Shown here one piece after another: positions 36,360 through 45,793 of a DNA stretch of 64,000 nt. This stretch comes from a bacterium endosymbiont of Escarpia laminata (GTDB lineage Bacteria > Pseudomonadota > Gammaproteobacteria > Chromatiales > Chromatiaceae): NCBI GenBank assembly GCA_003660235.1, contig QGON01000069.1:205613-269612 (forward strand), read 5' to 3'. The first letter of the stretch is position 1; every line of letters starts with the position of its first letter. The notes beneath the pieces were generated by a model. The model had not been told where the DNA came from. It searched no databases and saw only the letters and a program-made list of their open reading frames with translations. Position numbers and translations under genes: made by a program.

Positions 36360-39218
36360 ATGAAAAAATCAAACCAATCATTAGTCACCGGTGGTCAATC
36401 AGACCCGTTCCTCCCCCAGTTGCTCGATGCCATTAACCAGGCCACTGAGATCGATATCACCGTGGCTTTTATTCGTCAGAGTGGTCTGGGTCTTATCTTT
36501 GATGCATTGAGAGATGCAATGGATCGCCGCGCGGTGATTCGGGTGCTGACGTCTGACTATCTGGATGTGACCGAGCCGCAGGCGTTGCGGCGGTTAATGC
36601 TGCTGGCGGAGCGTGGGGCGGATGTTCGGTTGTTCTCAACGGCTGGCGATCCCAGCTTTCACATCAAGTCTTATATCTTTCTGCGTCGTGACGGTGACGA
36701 TCTCTTCGACGGTTGCGCTTTTGTCGGTTCCAGCAATATCTCCAATATGGCACTGACCCGTGGTCTGGAGTGGAATCTGAGGGTGGATTACCCGGCGGAT
36801 TCGACCAAGTTTCTGGAGATCTTTGACAAATTTGAGGCGCTGTTCTCTGATTCGCGGCTATTTCCATTAACCCATGCTTGGATCGACGGCTATTCGGCGC
36901 GGCGTAGGGTGACATTGCGAGTGGTCAGTGGTGAGCCGGAAGAGGAGCCACTGCCAGCTACACCAACCGAGATTCAGGCAGAGGCGCTGCTGGCATTGCA
37001 GGCCACTCGAATTGCTGGTTATCGGCGCGGTTTAGTGGTGTTGGCCACGGGACTGGGTAAGACTTGGCTGGCGGCCTTTGATGTGCAACAGATCAAAGCC
37101 AAGCGAGTGCTGTTCGTCGCCCATAGGGAAGAGATTCTAATGCAGGCTGAGGATACATTCGCTCGCATTCAGCCCGAAGCAAGCATTGGTTACTACAAGG
37201 GTAATGTCAGGGATAGTGAGGCAGATTTTATCTTCGCCTCGATTCAGACCCTGGGGCGGGACGAACATCTGCGACAGTTTGCGCCGGACTGTTTCGACTA
37301 TATTGTGGTGGATGAATTTCATCATGCCAACGCCCCCACCTATCGTCGCCTGATCAACTATTTCCAGCCGGGTTTCATGCTCGGTCTGACGGCGACGCCG
37401 GAGCGTACTGATCAGGCGGACATACTTTCGTTGTGCGATGACAACTTGGTATTTGAGAGGAATTTCGTCGAGGGTATCAATGCGGATCTGCTGTGCCCGT
37501 TTCACTACCACGGCATTCATGACAGGACCGTGGAATATACCGAGATCCCTTGGCGTAATGGACGTTTTGATCCCCATGAGCTGAGTAACCAGCTGGCCAC
37601 CCGTGCCCGAGCCAGACACGCGCTTTCTGTGTGGAGGGAACTGCGCCAGAGCCGGACGCTGGCGTTCTGTGTCTCTCGTTCTCACGCCGAGTTTATGGCG
37701 GACTATTTCAAAAATAAGGGAATTCGCGTAGCGGCTGTACATGCCGAATCAGAACTGCCACGCCACGCGGCATTGAATCAGCTGGAGAGTGGCAAGCTGG
37801 AGGTGATCTTCTCGGTCGATTTGTTCAATGAGGGAACCGACCTTCCCTCCATAGATACCGTAATGATGCTCCGACCTACCGAGTCGAAAATCCTCTTCCT
37901 GCAGCAGTTGGGACGTGGTTTGCGCCTGCATCCCGGTAAGGCACATCTGCAAGTGCTGGACTTCATCGGTAATCACAAAGCGTTTTTGAACAAGCCGGAA
38001 TCCCTGTTTGGGGTCTCCTCCCTGCGTGAATTCGTGCGGCGGCAACAGGGTGACGATCTGCCCCTGCCCAAGGGTTGTTATGCCAATTACGATTTAGGTG
38101 TGATCGATTTTCTAAACGAAGTGATCCGAACCCTGCCACAAGGGATTGTTGAGACCTACGAACAGTTGAAGTCGGTGGAGCAACGGCGACCCAATGCGGT
38201 TGAGATGTATCGCGCCAAGGCGAACTTTTCACATATTAGGAATAGATTTGATTCATGGTTTGATTTGGTTGCAGATCGTGGAGGACTGGATGCGGCTCAG
38301 AAAAGGGTTTTGAAACGCCACTGCGCCTACTTTCTTGAAGTCGAAAAGGCTGCCATGACCAAGTCGTATAAGATGGTGTTGGTGGAGGCGCTGCTGGAAC
38401 TCAATGGTTTCATCCAGCAGCAAACCATTCATGATCTGGCGATCCGTTCCAGCGAGATTCTGTTACGCCGCCCGCCATTGATGATGAGGGATCTGCCAGG
38501 GGATTTTCAGAAACTGGCTGAAGTCATTGATGCCCGCCCTGGTTCGTGGATCGCTTACTGGAGAAGAAACCCAGTGAATGCATTTATCGGCGGTAATACC
38601 AACCAGAACCAGCCATTCTTTGCGTTGGTTGGTGACCGGTTGAAATCCAATTTTGAATTGGCAGCCGAAGATCGCGATAGCTTTCACGCCATGCTGCAGG
38701 AACTGGTTGATTACAAATTGGCCATGTATATGGATCGCGAGCAGCCAGACCCGGTAGAGACGCTGCCTGTTGTGATGGAAGCGGGTGGTGATTGGAATCA
38801 AATCACCTATTATCCCAATCTCAAGATCGCCTGTGGTCATTTCAAAGGCGCAGATGGTGAAGATGAAACCAAGGTAAAAATTGCGCCACGTCATCGTATA
38901 GACCCCACGCGTCACTTTATCGCCCGTGCCACCGGCAACTCCATGGATGGTGGAAAGAATCCGATCTGTGATGGTGATTTTCTATTGTTGGAATGGATCA
39001 ACTCTGCCCAGGCCGGTTCGAACCAGAATAAGATCATGGCTGTAAAGCTAAAGGATGATGACCAGTATATTCTGCGGATAGTGCGAAAACGTGGTGAGAA
39101 TGACTACTATCTAGAGGCAAAAAACTCCGACTATGCTGATTTGTATGTTACAGAAGAGATGCGTACATTCGCTCGTTTTATCAAGGTGATCGCCTTGGAT
39201 GAAGTGATGGAAGTGTGA
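36360..39218 (+). CDS. Phospholipase D-like nuclease / superfamily 2 helicase / S24-like fusion
   Basis: A 952-residue protein. Residues 10-170 are a PLD-type nuclease domain (HIKSYIFLRR and FVGSSNISNMALTRG, one HKD). About 205-560 is a DEAD/DEAH helicase with LATGLGKTWLA, DEFHHA, GLTATPERTD and QLGRGLRLHPGK. A long helical region follows. About 850-940 resembles a LexA/UmuD S24 domain (ATGNSMDGG, CDGDFLLLEW, YILRIVRKRGE), although the catalytic lysine position appears to be arginine. PLD-helicase proteins of the DUF3427 type are known in defence islands. A self-cleaving or damage-sensing switch at the C-terminus is inference. Confidence 0.82.
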   Translation: MKKSNQSLVTGGQSDPFLPQLLDAINQATEIDITVAFIRQSGLGLIFDALRDAMDRRAVIRVLTSDYLDVTEPQALRRLMLLAERGADVRLFSTAGDPSFHIKSYIFLRRDGDDLFDGCAFVGSSNISNMALTRGLEWNLRVDYPADSTKFLEIFDKFEALFSDSRLFPLTHAWIDGYSARRRVTLRVVSGEPEEEPLPATPTEIQAEALLALQATRIAGYRRGLVVLATGLGKTWLAAFDVQQIKAKRVLFVAHREEILMQAEDTFARIQPEASIGYYKGNVRDSEADFIFASIQTLGRDEHLRQFAPDCFDYIVVDEFHHANAPTYRRLINYFQPGFMLGLTATPERTDQADILSLCDDNLVFERNFVEGINADLLCPFHYHGIHDRTVEYTEIPWRNGRFDPHELSNQLATRARARHALSVWRELRQSRTLAFCVSRSHAEFMADYFKNKGIRVAAVHAESELPRHAALNQLESGKLEVIFSVDLFNEGTDLPSIDTVMMLRPTESKILFLQQLGRGLRLHPGKAHLQVLDFIGNHKAFLNKPESLFGVSSLREFVRRQQGDDLPLPKGCYANYDLGVIDFLNEVIRTLPQGIVETYEQLKSVEQRRPNAVEMYRAKANFSHIRNRFDSWFDLVADRGGLDAAQKRVLKRHCAYFLEVEKAAMTKSYKMVLVEALLELNGFIQQQTIHDLAIRSSEILLRRPPLMMRDLPGDFQKLAEVIDARPGSWIAYWRRNPVNAFIGGNTNQNQPFFALVGDRLKSNFELAAEDRDSFHAMLQELVDYKLAMYMDREQPDPVETLPVVMEAGGDWNQITYYPNLKIACGHFKGADGEDETKVKIAPRHRIDPTRHFIARATGNSMDGGKNPICDGDFLLLEWINSAQAGSNQNKIMAVKLKDDDQYILRIVRKRGENDYYLEAKNSDYADLYVTEEMRTFARFIKVIALDEVMEV

Positions 39219-39250
39219 TCCGTTCAGATGATTATTAGGAGACAATATGT

Positions 39251-39290
39251 ATGTCTACCATAGTCAGAAAAAAGATGCTCATATCGTAAG
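39251..39290 (+). pseudogene. Remnant start of a second antitoxin gene
   Basis: ATGTCTACCATAGTCAGAAA matches the start of the antitoxin gene at 39931 (MSTVVRKKDA). One base is missing from the A-run, and the frame ends after 12 codons (MSTIVRKKMLIS). It is what remains of a duplicated toxin-antitoxin unit. Confidence 0.5.
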
Positions 39291-39300
39291 TCCCGTCAGG

Positions 39301-39408
39301 GATATTCAGGGGCAGAGCACGATTTAGTCAATAGTATACGAGAATATGGGTGAGTCTTTCAATTCACCTTACTTGTCAGTAAGTGAATAGATGGCCTAAG
39401 ATTTAGTT
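39301..39408. repeat. Degenerate repeat B, copy 1
   Basis: ATTCAGGGGCAGAGCACGAT through CACCTTACTTGTCAGTAAGTG to TGGCCTAAG aligns with 39729-39832 at roughly three quarters identity. No coding content is evident. The gap 39219-39496 contains only this, the antitoxin remnant and the ribosome site of the next gene. Confidence 0.55.
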
Positions 39409-39496
39409 TATACCTATCTGCAAGGGCGCTATTGCGCCTTTGGTAGTAGGTTATCATGGTGTTTGTGAAAATATCACAAGACACATAGGTGATGAA

Positions 39497-39721
39497 ATGA
39501 ATACAAAAGATCTGATTGATGAGGCAGTGTCACTTCCTGTGGAAGAGCGCGCGTTGGTATTCGATTCCTTGCTCAGAAGCCTAAACCAGCCAGAATCTGA
39601 CATCGATAAAAATTGGTCGGCTGTAGCTCAAAGAAGGCTTGTTGAACTGCAGTCTGGAGCAGTGGACGCGGTACCAGGTGAGATAGTATTTGAAAAAAAA
39701 TGGAAAAGGTTCGATAAATGA
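39497..39721 (+). CDS. Addiction-module antitoxin (PF09720-like), orphan
   Basis: A 74-residue protein, MNTKDLIDEAVSLPVEERALV onward, with the helix and WSAVAQRRLVELQSG pattern of putative addiction-module components (TIGR02574/Unstab_antitox). AGGTGA precedes the start. The stop overlaps an ATG (ATGA), which is normally the toxin start, but the frame there (39718-39915) shows no ParE/RelE residues and lies inside repeat B. The toxin therefore seems to have been lost. Confidence 0.75.
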   Translation: MNTKDLIDEAVSLPVEERALVFDSLLRSLNQPESDIDKNWSAVAQRRLVELQSGAVDAVPGEIVFEKKWKRFDK

Positions 39722-39728
39722 GTTTTTG

Positions 39729-39832
39729 GTGTTCAGGGGTAGACCACGCTTTATTCAATAATATGCGAGAAGATGGGGCTTTCAATTTACCTTACTTGTC
39801 AGTAAGTGTTGAGAGGTGGCCTAACTTCATAT
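39729..39832. repeat. Degenerate repeat B, copy 2
   Basis: TGTTCAGGGGTAGACCACGC through TTACCTTACTTGTCAGTAAG to TGGCCTAAC matches copy 1 at 39301-39408. The GGGGTAGACCACG end resembles the AAAACGTGGTCTGTCCC-type repeats seen near REP-associated transposases; this comparison is from memory. Confidence 0.55.
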
Positions 39833-39930
39833 CAATTCCGGCTGGAATGCTATCGTACTCTCGGCGACAGGTTATTATGGTATCAAGTAATCAAGCTGAT
39901 AGTAATAGCGAATAAATATGAGGATTAATA

Positions 39931-40119
39931 ATGTCTACCGTAGTTAGAAAAAAAGATGCCCACAGATTGGTTGACCAGCTACCGGAAAATGCAACCTGGG
40001 AAGACTTGATGCACGAGATCTATGTACGTGAGGCTATTGAGAGTGGATTAGAAGACAGCAGGGCCGGCAGAACAAAAGATGTGAAGGAAATCAGAGGGAA
40101 ACATGGACTCCCTGAATGA
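39931..40119 (+). CDS. Antitoxin of a ParE/RelE-type module
   Basis: A 62-residue protein, MSTVVRKKDAHRLVDQLPENA onward, with a helical AIESGLEDSRAGRTKDVKEIRGKHGL tail typical of short type II antitoxins. Its stop overlaps the toxin start by four bases (ATGA). A weak GAGG lies upstream. Confidence 0.8.
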   Translation: MSTVVRKKDAHRLVDQLPENATWEDLMHEIYVREAIESGLEDSRAGRTKDVKEIRGKHGLPE

Positions 40120-40412
40120 AAGTTCACTGGACTGAAACGGCAGAACAGCATTTGGAGGCTATATATTCATACATTGCGCGAGACTCCAAAACATATGCGC
40201 TTCGTACGGTAGATCGGATTACAAAAAAATCACAGCAGATACGAGCGTTTCCTCTGTCTGGGCGTCAAGTTCCTGAATACGAAATGGAAGAAATCAGAGA
40301 AGTCTTTGTCGGCCCTTACAGAGTTATATATTACATAAAATCAAATCAAATTGATGTCATCGCGGTAATCCATGGAGCAATGGAAGTGCTGCGAGATACT
40401 GAAAACGATTGA
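40116..40412 (+). CDS. ParE/RelE-family toxin
   Basis: A 98-residue ParE-like toxin: MKVHWTETAEQHLEAIYSYI, a helical pair, FPLSGRQVPEYEMEEIREV, then GPYRVIYYI and VIHGAMEVL, the usual end of the fold. The antitoxin is encoded directly before it. ParE toxins poison gyrase and RelE toxins cut mRNA; the sequence favours the ParE side but does not settle it. Confidence 0.85.
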   Translation: MKVHWTETAEQHLEAIYSYIARDSKTYALRTVDRITKKSQQIRAFPLSGRQVPEYEMEEIREVFVGPYRVIYYIKSNQIDVIAVIHGAMEVLRDTEND

Positions 40413-40482
40413 ATGTGGAGCAAGGTGCTTAAGGGCTGCGAAATAAATCTATTATTCCTGCCTGCTTATCTTTGGTAAGGCG

Positions 40483-43050
40483 ATGAACTCGATTCCAGGC
40501 AAAGTTGTTGGTGGGTCAACTTATCTCTATGTTGATGTATTGCCTTATTTGGATAATGAACGGGCCTCGTACGTACAGAAAGCCGAGCAACTGGCTAAGG
40601 TTCAACGCCACGACCAATTTAACCTTGTACGTATTGACGGCGCTGGCCAAAGTATAGCGCTACTCAACTACCCCAGTTTTTCTGATGACTCATTCCCTTT
40701 ATTGCAAGAAAGCTGGCTGGTAAATTTAGATAGCTCAACTGTCAGCTACCGCACCTATGCTGATTCTCTCAACCCACCAATCCTTCGTCGCAAAGAGCTA
40801 CTTCTCCAGCCGGATGACCCACGTCGCCAACTGTACGAAGAGCTGACCCGCACAGCAGAATCCATCGGCTTATTCGATGATCCAAAACGCATCGGTTACC
40901 AGCGTCAATGGTTAGCGCTGATCCGTGAAAAGGGCTACCGAATAGAAGGGCATTCTTTGGTTCCGATCGGTAATGACGAATCGGTGGAAGAGGGCGAGGC
41001 GGATTTACCACCATTTCATGCCGATTGGGAAGCCTCTCGACAACTAACCGCCTTGGTTCGGTATGGCTTCTCCGCACCAGTACAGTCACTAGCTCGCTAT
41101 GTGTTTCTTGATGGAAGCCATCGGTTATTCGATTATGGTTGCGGTCGTGGAGATGATGTTCGTGGGTTGACCGAGAACGGTCTATCAGCGACAGGTTGGG
41201 ATCCCTATTACGCACCAGATAACACCCTCTCGTCAGCGGATATTGTCAATCTTGGTTTCGTCATCAATGTAATAGAAGACTTCGACGAGCGCGTTGAGGC
41301 GCTCACCCGTGCCTGGTCGTTGGCAGAAAGGGTGCTGGTGGTTTCTGTGATGCTGGAAAACCAGAATGATCCTCGCGGTCAGCGGTTTCGCGATGGGGTG
41401 ATGACTTTACGCGGGACTTTCCAAAAGTACTTCACCCAATCGGGGATTAAGACATTTCTTGAGCAGGTTCTGGATGAAGAGCCGATTCCCGTAGCGCCAG
41501 GCGTACTCTATCTGTTTCGCGATAAGGACATGGAACAGCGGTTTCTGATGGATCGATACCGCAGTAAGCATAATCGGCTTCGTACTCCATCCACACAACA
41601 ACGAGAACGTCCGAAGAGACAGCGCAGGGATCGGGTCGCTGAACGCATCGAAGCCTACCGGGAGCCGCTTAAGCGCTTATGGACGCAGTGGCTTCTCCTT
41701 GGGCGTAAGCCGGATAAATCTGAGGTGGAAGACCTCGTGACTCTGACAGGGGGCTTCGGCTCAGTACCCAAAGCACTACGTTTCTTGGAAAGGCGAAATG
41801 GACTAGCAGAAATACAGCAGGCAGCTTCACGGCGCGTTGACGATCTGGAGGTCTATTTTGCGCTCAATCAGTTCGAACGGCGACGCCCCTATAAACATCT
41901 AGAGAGAGGGTTGCAGCGCGATATCAAATCCTTTTTTGGTGACTACCGTAGCGCTCAGGTATCAGCTAGAGAGCTGTTATTCACTATTGCGGACACGCAA
42001 ACGATCAAACAGGCATGTCAGCACGGGGCAGAGCATGGGCTCGGCTGGTTGGAAGAGGGCGAATCATTGCAACTTCATGCAAGCATGGTCGAGCAACTGC
42101 CCCCATTGCTGCGTATCTACTCGGGTTGTGCCGCAGTGCTTTATGGCGACTACCAAAATGCTGATCTAGTGAAGATACACATCAGATCAGGCAAGGTGAG
42201 TCTGATGCGGTTTGATGAGTTTGAAGACAAACCACTGCCTCGGATGATAGAGCGGGTCAAGATCAAACTCCGCGAGCAGGAGATCGATTACTTTGCCTAT
42301 GGAGAAGAGTACGAACCACCGTTCCTGTTTCGTAAGTCCCGCTATATCAACGAAGAGTTTCCCAACTACCCTGAGCAGGTTGCCTTTGAGGAGGCATTGG
42401 AAGGGGGTGAGCTATTCGACTTATCAGGTTATGGCCCTAAGCCAAGTGAGTTTCTTCAAACGCTGGAGATGAATCGATTGGCCATCGATAAATTTGAATT
42501 AGTCCCCGCAACAACGATCCCGGATCTCGATACCCCCTGTGGTCAATACCTCACTTACCGCCAGCTCATCGAATGCGGTGAGACGCAAGCCCGAACCCGT
42601 CTACCGAACCTGCCCAAACAAGCCGAAAGTTACAACGCACTTCATGTTCTTGCGGTACAGGTACTCGATCCTGTTATCGACTACTTCGGTATGATCCACC
42701 TGACATATGGCTTCTGTTCTCCGGCTCTGGCCAGGGAGATACCTGGCCGTATCTCTCCCAAACTCGATCAGCATGCTTCTCATGAGCTGAATCGACTGGG
42801 TAACCCCGTCTGTCAGCGGCTTGGCGTTGCGGTGGATTTCATCGTAGAAGACGAGAGCATGCTGGAAGTGGCGCAGTGGGTGGTTGCCAATACGCCCTTT
42901 GACAGGCTCTACTTCTATGGCGACGGCAATCCTGTCCATGTGAGCTTTGGTCCGAATCACGATAGGCAGATCGTCCGCATGGTGACCATCAAGTCTGGCA
43001 GGTTAGTGCCGCAGGTAGTATCTTCAGAGGCTTTCTTGGCGCTACGCTAA
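40483..43050 (+). CDS. DNA phosphorothioation-associated-type methyltransferase with extended C-terminus
   Basis: An 855-residue protein resembling the putative methyltransferases found with dnd phosphorothioation genes (TIGR04096). The SAM site is LFDYGCGRGDDVRGL...GWDPYY at about 215-240, followed by ADIVNLGFVINVIEDF. The N-terminal GKVVGGSTYLYVDVLPYL and the LFDDPKRIGYQRQW region also fit. The last about 115 residues (LTYGFCSPAL, DQHASHEL, GVAVDFIVED, VHVSFGP) recall the M15 D-Ala-D-Ala peptidase fold with its His/Asp/His metal residues. No dndBCDE genes are in the window, so it is alone here. AAGG lies near the start. Confidence 0.78.
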   Translation: MNSIPGKVVGGSTYLYVDVLPYLDNERASYVQKAEQLAKVQRHDQFNLVRIDGAGQSIALLNYPSFSDDSFPLLQESWLVNLDSSTVSYRTYADSLNPPILRRKELLLQPDDPRRQLYEELTRTAESIGLFDDPKRIGYQRQWLALIREKGYRIEGHSLVPIGNDESVEEGEADLPPFHADWEASRQLTALVRYGFSAPVQSLARYVFLDGSHRLFDYGCGRGDDVRGLTENGLSATGWDPYYAPDNTLSSADIVNLGFVINVIEDFDERVEALTRAWSLAERVLVVSVMLENQNDPRGQRFRDGVMTLRGTFQKYFTQSGIKTFLEQVLDEEPIPVAPGVLYLFRDKDMEQRFLMDRYRSKHNRLRTPSTQQRERPKRQRRDRVAERIEAYREPLKRLWTQWLLLGRKPDKSEVEDLVTLTGGFGSVPKALRFLERRNGLAEIQQAASRRVDDLEVYFALNQFERRRPYKHLERGLQRDIKSFFGDYRSAQVSARELLFTIADTQTIKQACQHGAEHGLGWLEEGESLQLHASMVEQLPPLLRIYSGCAAVLYGDYQNADLVKIHIRSGKVSLMRFDEFEDKPLPRMIERVKIKLREQEIDYFAYGEEYEPPFLFRKSRYINEEFPNYPEQVAFEEALEGGELFDLSGYGPKPSEFLQTLEMNRLAIDKFELVPATTIPDLDTPCGQYLTYRQLIECGETQARTRLPNLPKQAESYNALHVLAVQVLDPVIDYFGMIHLTYGFCSPALAREIPGRISPKLDQHASHELNRLGNPVCQRLGVAVDFIVEDESMLEVAQWVVANTPFDRLYFYGDGNPVHVSFGPNHDRQIVRMVTIKSGRLVPQVVSSEAFLALR

Positions 43051-43134
43051 GTCAATGAATAAGGGTAAGTTCGTGGCTATGGAAGCTGACGAAACCACCC
43101 ACAAAATTCCCTATCTTTCTATAACGGAAACGGC

Positions 43135-43800
43135 ATGATGGAAGCTCAATTGACCTATTTGCAACTTAAGGAGAGACAACGCGAGATCCGCGATGGATTT
43201 TCCGAGGCTTTGGGGCTACGCACACACCGGGCCCTGAGCTGGTTGCAGCGGGCTGAGCAGGAGACTGATGACGGGGATGCCTGCTTTATATTCCTCTGGA
43301 TTTCGTTGAATGCCGCCTATGCAAATGATCTCCATGACCGACAACGGTTCAGTGAACGCCGGGTTCTGGTTAATTTCCTGAAACGTCTGATTGAATCAGA
43401 TGCGGATAATCTGCTTGGCCAGATTGTTTGGGATGAGTTTCCGGGGTCTATACGGCTGCTTATCGACAGCAAGTATGTTTTTCAGCCCTTCTGGGAGTGC
43501 CAATATGGGCGCATGGGTGAGGTAGAGTGGCAGCGTGAATTCCAGCGAAGCAGGATATCCGCGAACAAAGCACTTGGCAGAATGGATACAAAGAAGGTTC
43601 TTGCAGTAATTTTTGATCGTCTTTATGTGTTGCGGAATCAACTGATACATGGTGGTTCTACCTGGAACAGCCAGGTGAATCGAGCCCAGATTAGGGACGG
43701 GGTAAATATCATGATGTGCCTGGTACCAACCATTATTCATCTCATGATGGAGAATCCGACGGGATTATGGGGCGATCCCTGTTATCCGGTGGTTAAGTAA
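43135..43800 (+). CDS. HEPN-like protein
   Basis: A 221-residue, mainly helical protein. FDRLYVLRNQLIHGG carries the Rx4-6H signature of HEPN ribonuclease folds, followed by TWNSQVNRAQIRDG. The N-terminal helix bundle (LGLRTHRALSWLQRAEQE, ACFIFLWISLNAAYAND) fits Apea/MAE-type HEPN families. It follows the methyltransferase by 84 bases and may act with it; RNase activity is inferred from the motif. Confidence 0.7.
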   Translation: MMEAQLTYLQLKERQREIRDGFSEALGLRTHRALSWLQRAEQETDDGDACFIFLWISLNAAYANDLHDRQRFSERRVLVNFLKRLIESDADNLLGQIVWDEFPGSIRLLIDSKYVFQPFWECQYGRMGEVEWQREFQRSRISANKALGRMDTKKVLAVIFDRLYVLRNQLIHGGSTWNSQVNRAQIRDGVNIMMCLVPTIIHLMMENPTGLWGDPCYPVVK

Positions 43801-44057
43801 GTGCTGTTGCCGCTGCTGGTCACCCCAAAATTCGTCACAATTATTGGTATGGAGGGCACTCTTTTAAAGAGTAAAATGAAGCGATTTCGGGCCAGTGATT
43901 CGTCTAATTGACAACTCTGCGACCATTCGGTACTTTTCTGGTAGGTAGAAAACGGTGTTTATTTCACCCTATGCTCACATTAGACTTTCTTATCAAAAGA
44001 TCCACAATCTAAAATATAGTTTTCGGAGACCCTCCATATTTATCGCATGGCGCAGCT

Positions 44058-44705
44058 ATGTTGCGTTTCCACCAGAGTCTGATCACGTTCCTTACGGCCG
44101 CGATTTTCCTTACTACCCTGGCAGGGCACATGTTGCAGTCTGAATGGTTACGCCAACTTTACGATCAGCTGGGGTCCTCTGAGCATAGTTTGGCAAAAGG
44201 GCAGGATATAGAACGAGACCCGGGTCAGGGTCTAAAACGATTCAACCCAAAGCCATTGCGTGCCTTCGCCGGTAGAGTCGACGCCTACGTGGGTACCCAT
44301 AAAGACGTTCAAACCATCTTCGTTGCGAATCCAATCCCCCTGTATTTCCTCGACTTTTTGGAAAATGGGCCGCACATCGAGACCGTGTTGATTCCGCATA
44401 ACGCAAATATAACGGCCAATTCCGGCGGTTATTTCTTTGGATTCAGCCTGACGACCTTGTCGTATCGCTATTTCAAGTTCGTTCCACCAGACTCTGCCCA
44501 GCCGGCCTCTGCGATGCTGATCCTCAATGATTCCGGCTACAGCCCCTTCACTCATTTGACCTTCGGCGAAAAAACCAGCCCCGACATCTCTTTAGCACAC
44601 GGTAAGAAGGGCATTGCAGCAAATATACAATCCGGATCCATGCAGGCATTTGCAGTAGCATACTCGTCCAGGGACTCTGTTCAGTGGTCGTTTCCCGACC
44701 CGTAA
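44058..44705 (+). CDS. Hypothetical exported or membrane-anchored protein
   Basis: A 215-residue protein with an N-terminal hydrophobic segment SLITFLTAAIFLTTLAG, probably a signal peptide or anchor. The rest has beta-rich segments such as HIETVLIPHNANITANSGGYF and ASAMLILNDSGYSPF. I do not recognise a family. It converges with the glycosyltransferase gene and has no clear ribosome site. The 257-base gap before it shows nothing recognisable. Confidence 0.5.
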   Translation: MLRFHQSLITFLTAAIFLTTLAGHMLQSEWLRQLYDQLGSSEHSLAKGQDIERDPGQGLKRFNPKPLRAFAGRVDAYVGTHKDVQTIFVANPIPLYFLDFLENGPHIETVLIPHNANITANSGGYFFGFSLTTLSYRYFKFVPPDSAQPASAMLILNDSGYSPFTHLTFGEKTSPDISLAHGKKGIAANIQSGSMQAFAVAYSSRDSVQWSFPDP

Positions 44706-44844
44706 AAGTTTCTTAGAGTTCGCGCAAACAAGATACTCGGCGCTTACGCCAGCTCTCGCACCTTGTGGAGTGGAATGCGTATCACTAACGCCTACTCATG
44801 TGTTTGCATCAGCATGCCGGGATCAGGTCAGGTGAAACCGGAGC

Positions 44845-45762
44845 TTATTCCAGGATTTCACGAATTCTGTAGTGGTTGTCTGCAGCCTTGGAACGATAGA
44901 ATAATGCCCCCAATTGCACGATGGCAGCTGCACCTGCCAGGACTGTCCAAGCCAGCACGGCAGCGGCTTTTTCACCCGCACCAGAAAAGGTGCCAGGTGC
45001 TTCTTCCATGGAACCGGGGGCGTGCAGGTTGATCCCTGTTGTCAGTCTCGTGAATAATCGGTAAAAGCTGCGTCTTATGGAAAAACTTCGCAGAAAACCT
45101 GCGCTGAAACAAAGCAAGCGCCAGGCAGTGTATTCCGAACGCCCGTGCTCCCTCTCGCTGTGCCCCACCTGTATCTGGGCAATGCAAGAAGCCATCAGGG
45201 CAGCTTCTGCTTTTGGTAGTGCGGGCGGCGGATTCTGCGCGAAAATCTCCATGGCCAGCACCGACGTTACCGCGTTCAAGCCGCAACCCCAATCCCGCAA
45301 ATTAACGCCTAATGCATGACCGACCAGTCGATTCACCAGCCATGACGGTCCCCTTCTGGTGATCAGGGAATCCCGCCGGTTGAGGCGGAAACCACAGGCA
45401 AAATCGGCGCCATTGCGTATCGCTGCGACCAGGCTTGGAATATCCTCCGGATGATTTTGCAGATCGGCATCAATGGTGATAATGATATCTCCATTGGCTT
45501 TACTTATGGCTGCCAGGATAGCTGCACTTTGTCCATAGTTTTTGACTAGATCCAGAACCTTCACCCGTCCTTCTCCGACGCACAAACCAGTCAGAACTTC
45601 GTAACTGTTGTCCGTACTTCCGTCATTGGCGTAGATGATCTCGTGTTCCATTCCTGCGGCACGAAGGGTCGAAACCAGGCGTTCATGCAACTGGGGCAGC
45701 GAAGCGGCGTTGTTATAAACGGGTACAGTAATAGATAAGGTCGGGTTGTCCGGCACACCCAT
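44845..45762 (-). CDS. Family 2 glycosyltransferase with C-terminal membrane segment
   Basis: A GT-A glycosyltransferase of about 305 residues: LSITVPVYNNAASLPQLHERL, IYANDGSTDNS, GQSAAILAAISKANGDIIITIDADLQNHPEDI (DxD) and GFRLNRRDS. A hydrophobic segment near the end (AAAVLAWTVLAGAAAIVQLGAL) anchors it to the membrane. It probably moves a sugar to a lipid carrier or polymer. The frame opens at 45834, inside the upstream gene, but I favour ATG 45762 (MGVPDNP) because homologues start there; neither has a strong ribosome site. Confidence 0.8.
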   Translation of the reverse strand: MGVPDNPTLSITVPVYNNAASLPQLHERLVSTLRAAGMEHEIIYANDGSTDNSYEVLTGLCVGEGRVKVLDLVKNYGQSAAILAAISKANGDIIITIDADLQNHPEDIPSLVAAIRNGADFACGFRLNRRDSLITRRGPSWLVNRLVGHALGVNLRDWGCGLNAVTSVLAMEIFAQNPPPALPKAEAALMASCIAQIQVGHSEREHGRSEYTAWRLLCFSAGFLRSFSIRRSFYRLFTRLTTGINLHAPGSMEEAPGTFSGAGEKAAAVLAWTVLAGAAAIVQLGALFYRSKAADNHYRIREILE

Positions 45763-45793
45763 GGGACGTCTGCTCAAACCCAGGTCCGATTCC

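Noticed and set aside
39718..39915. 65-codon frame overlapping the orphan antitoxin
   Set aside because: The ATGA overlap looks like a toxin start, but the sequence lies in repeat B and has no ParE/RelE features.
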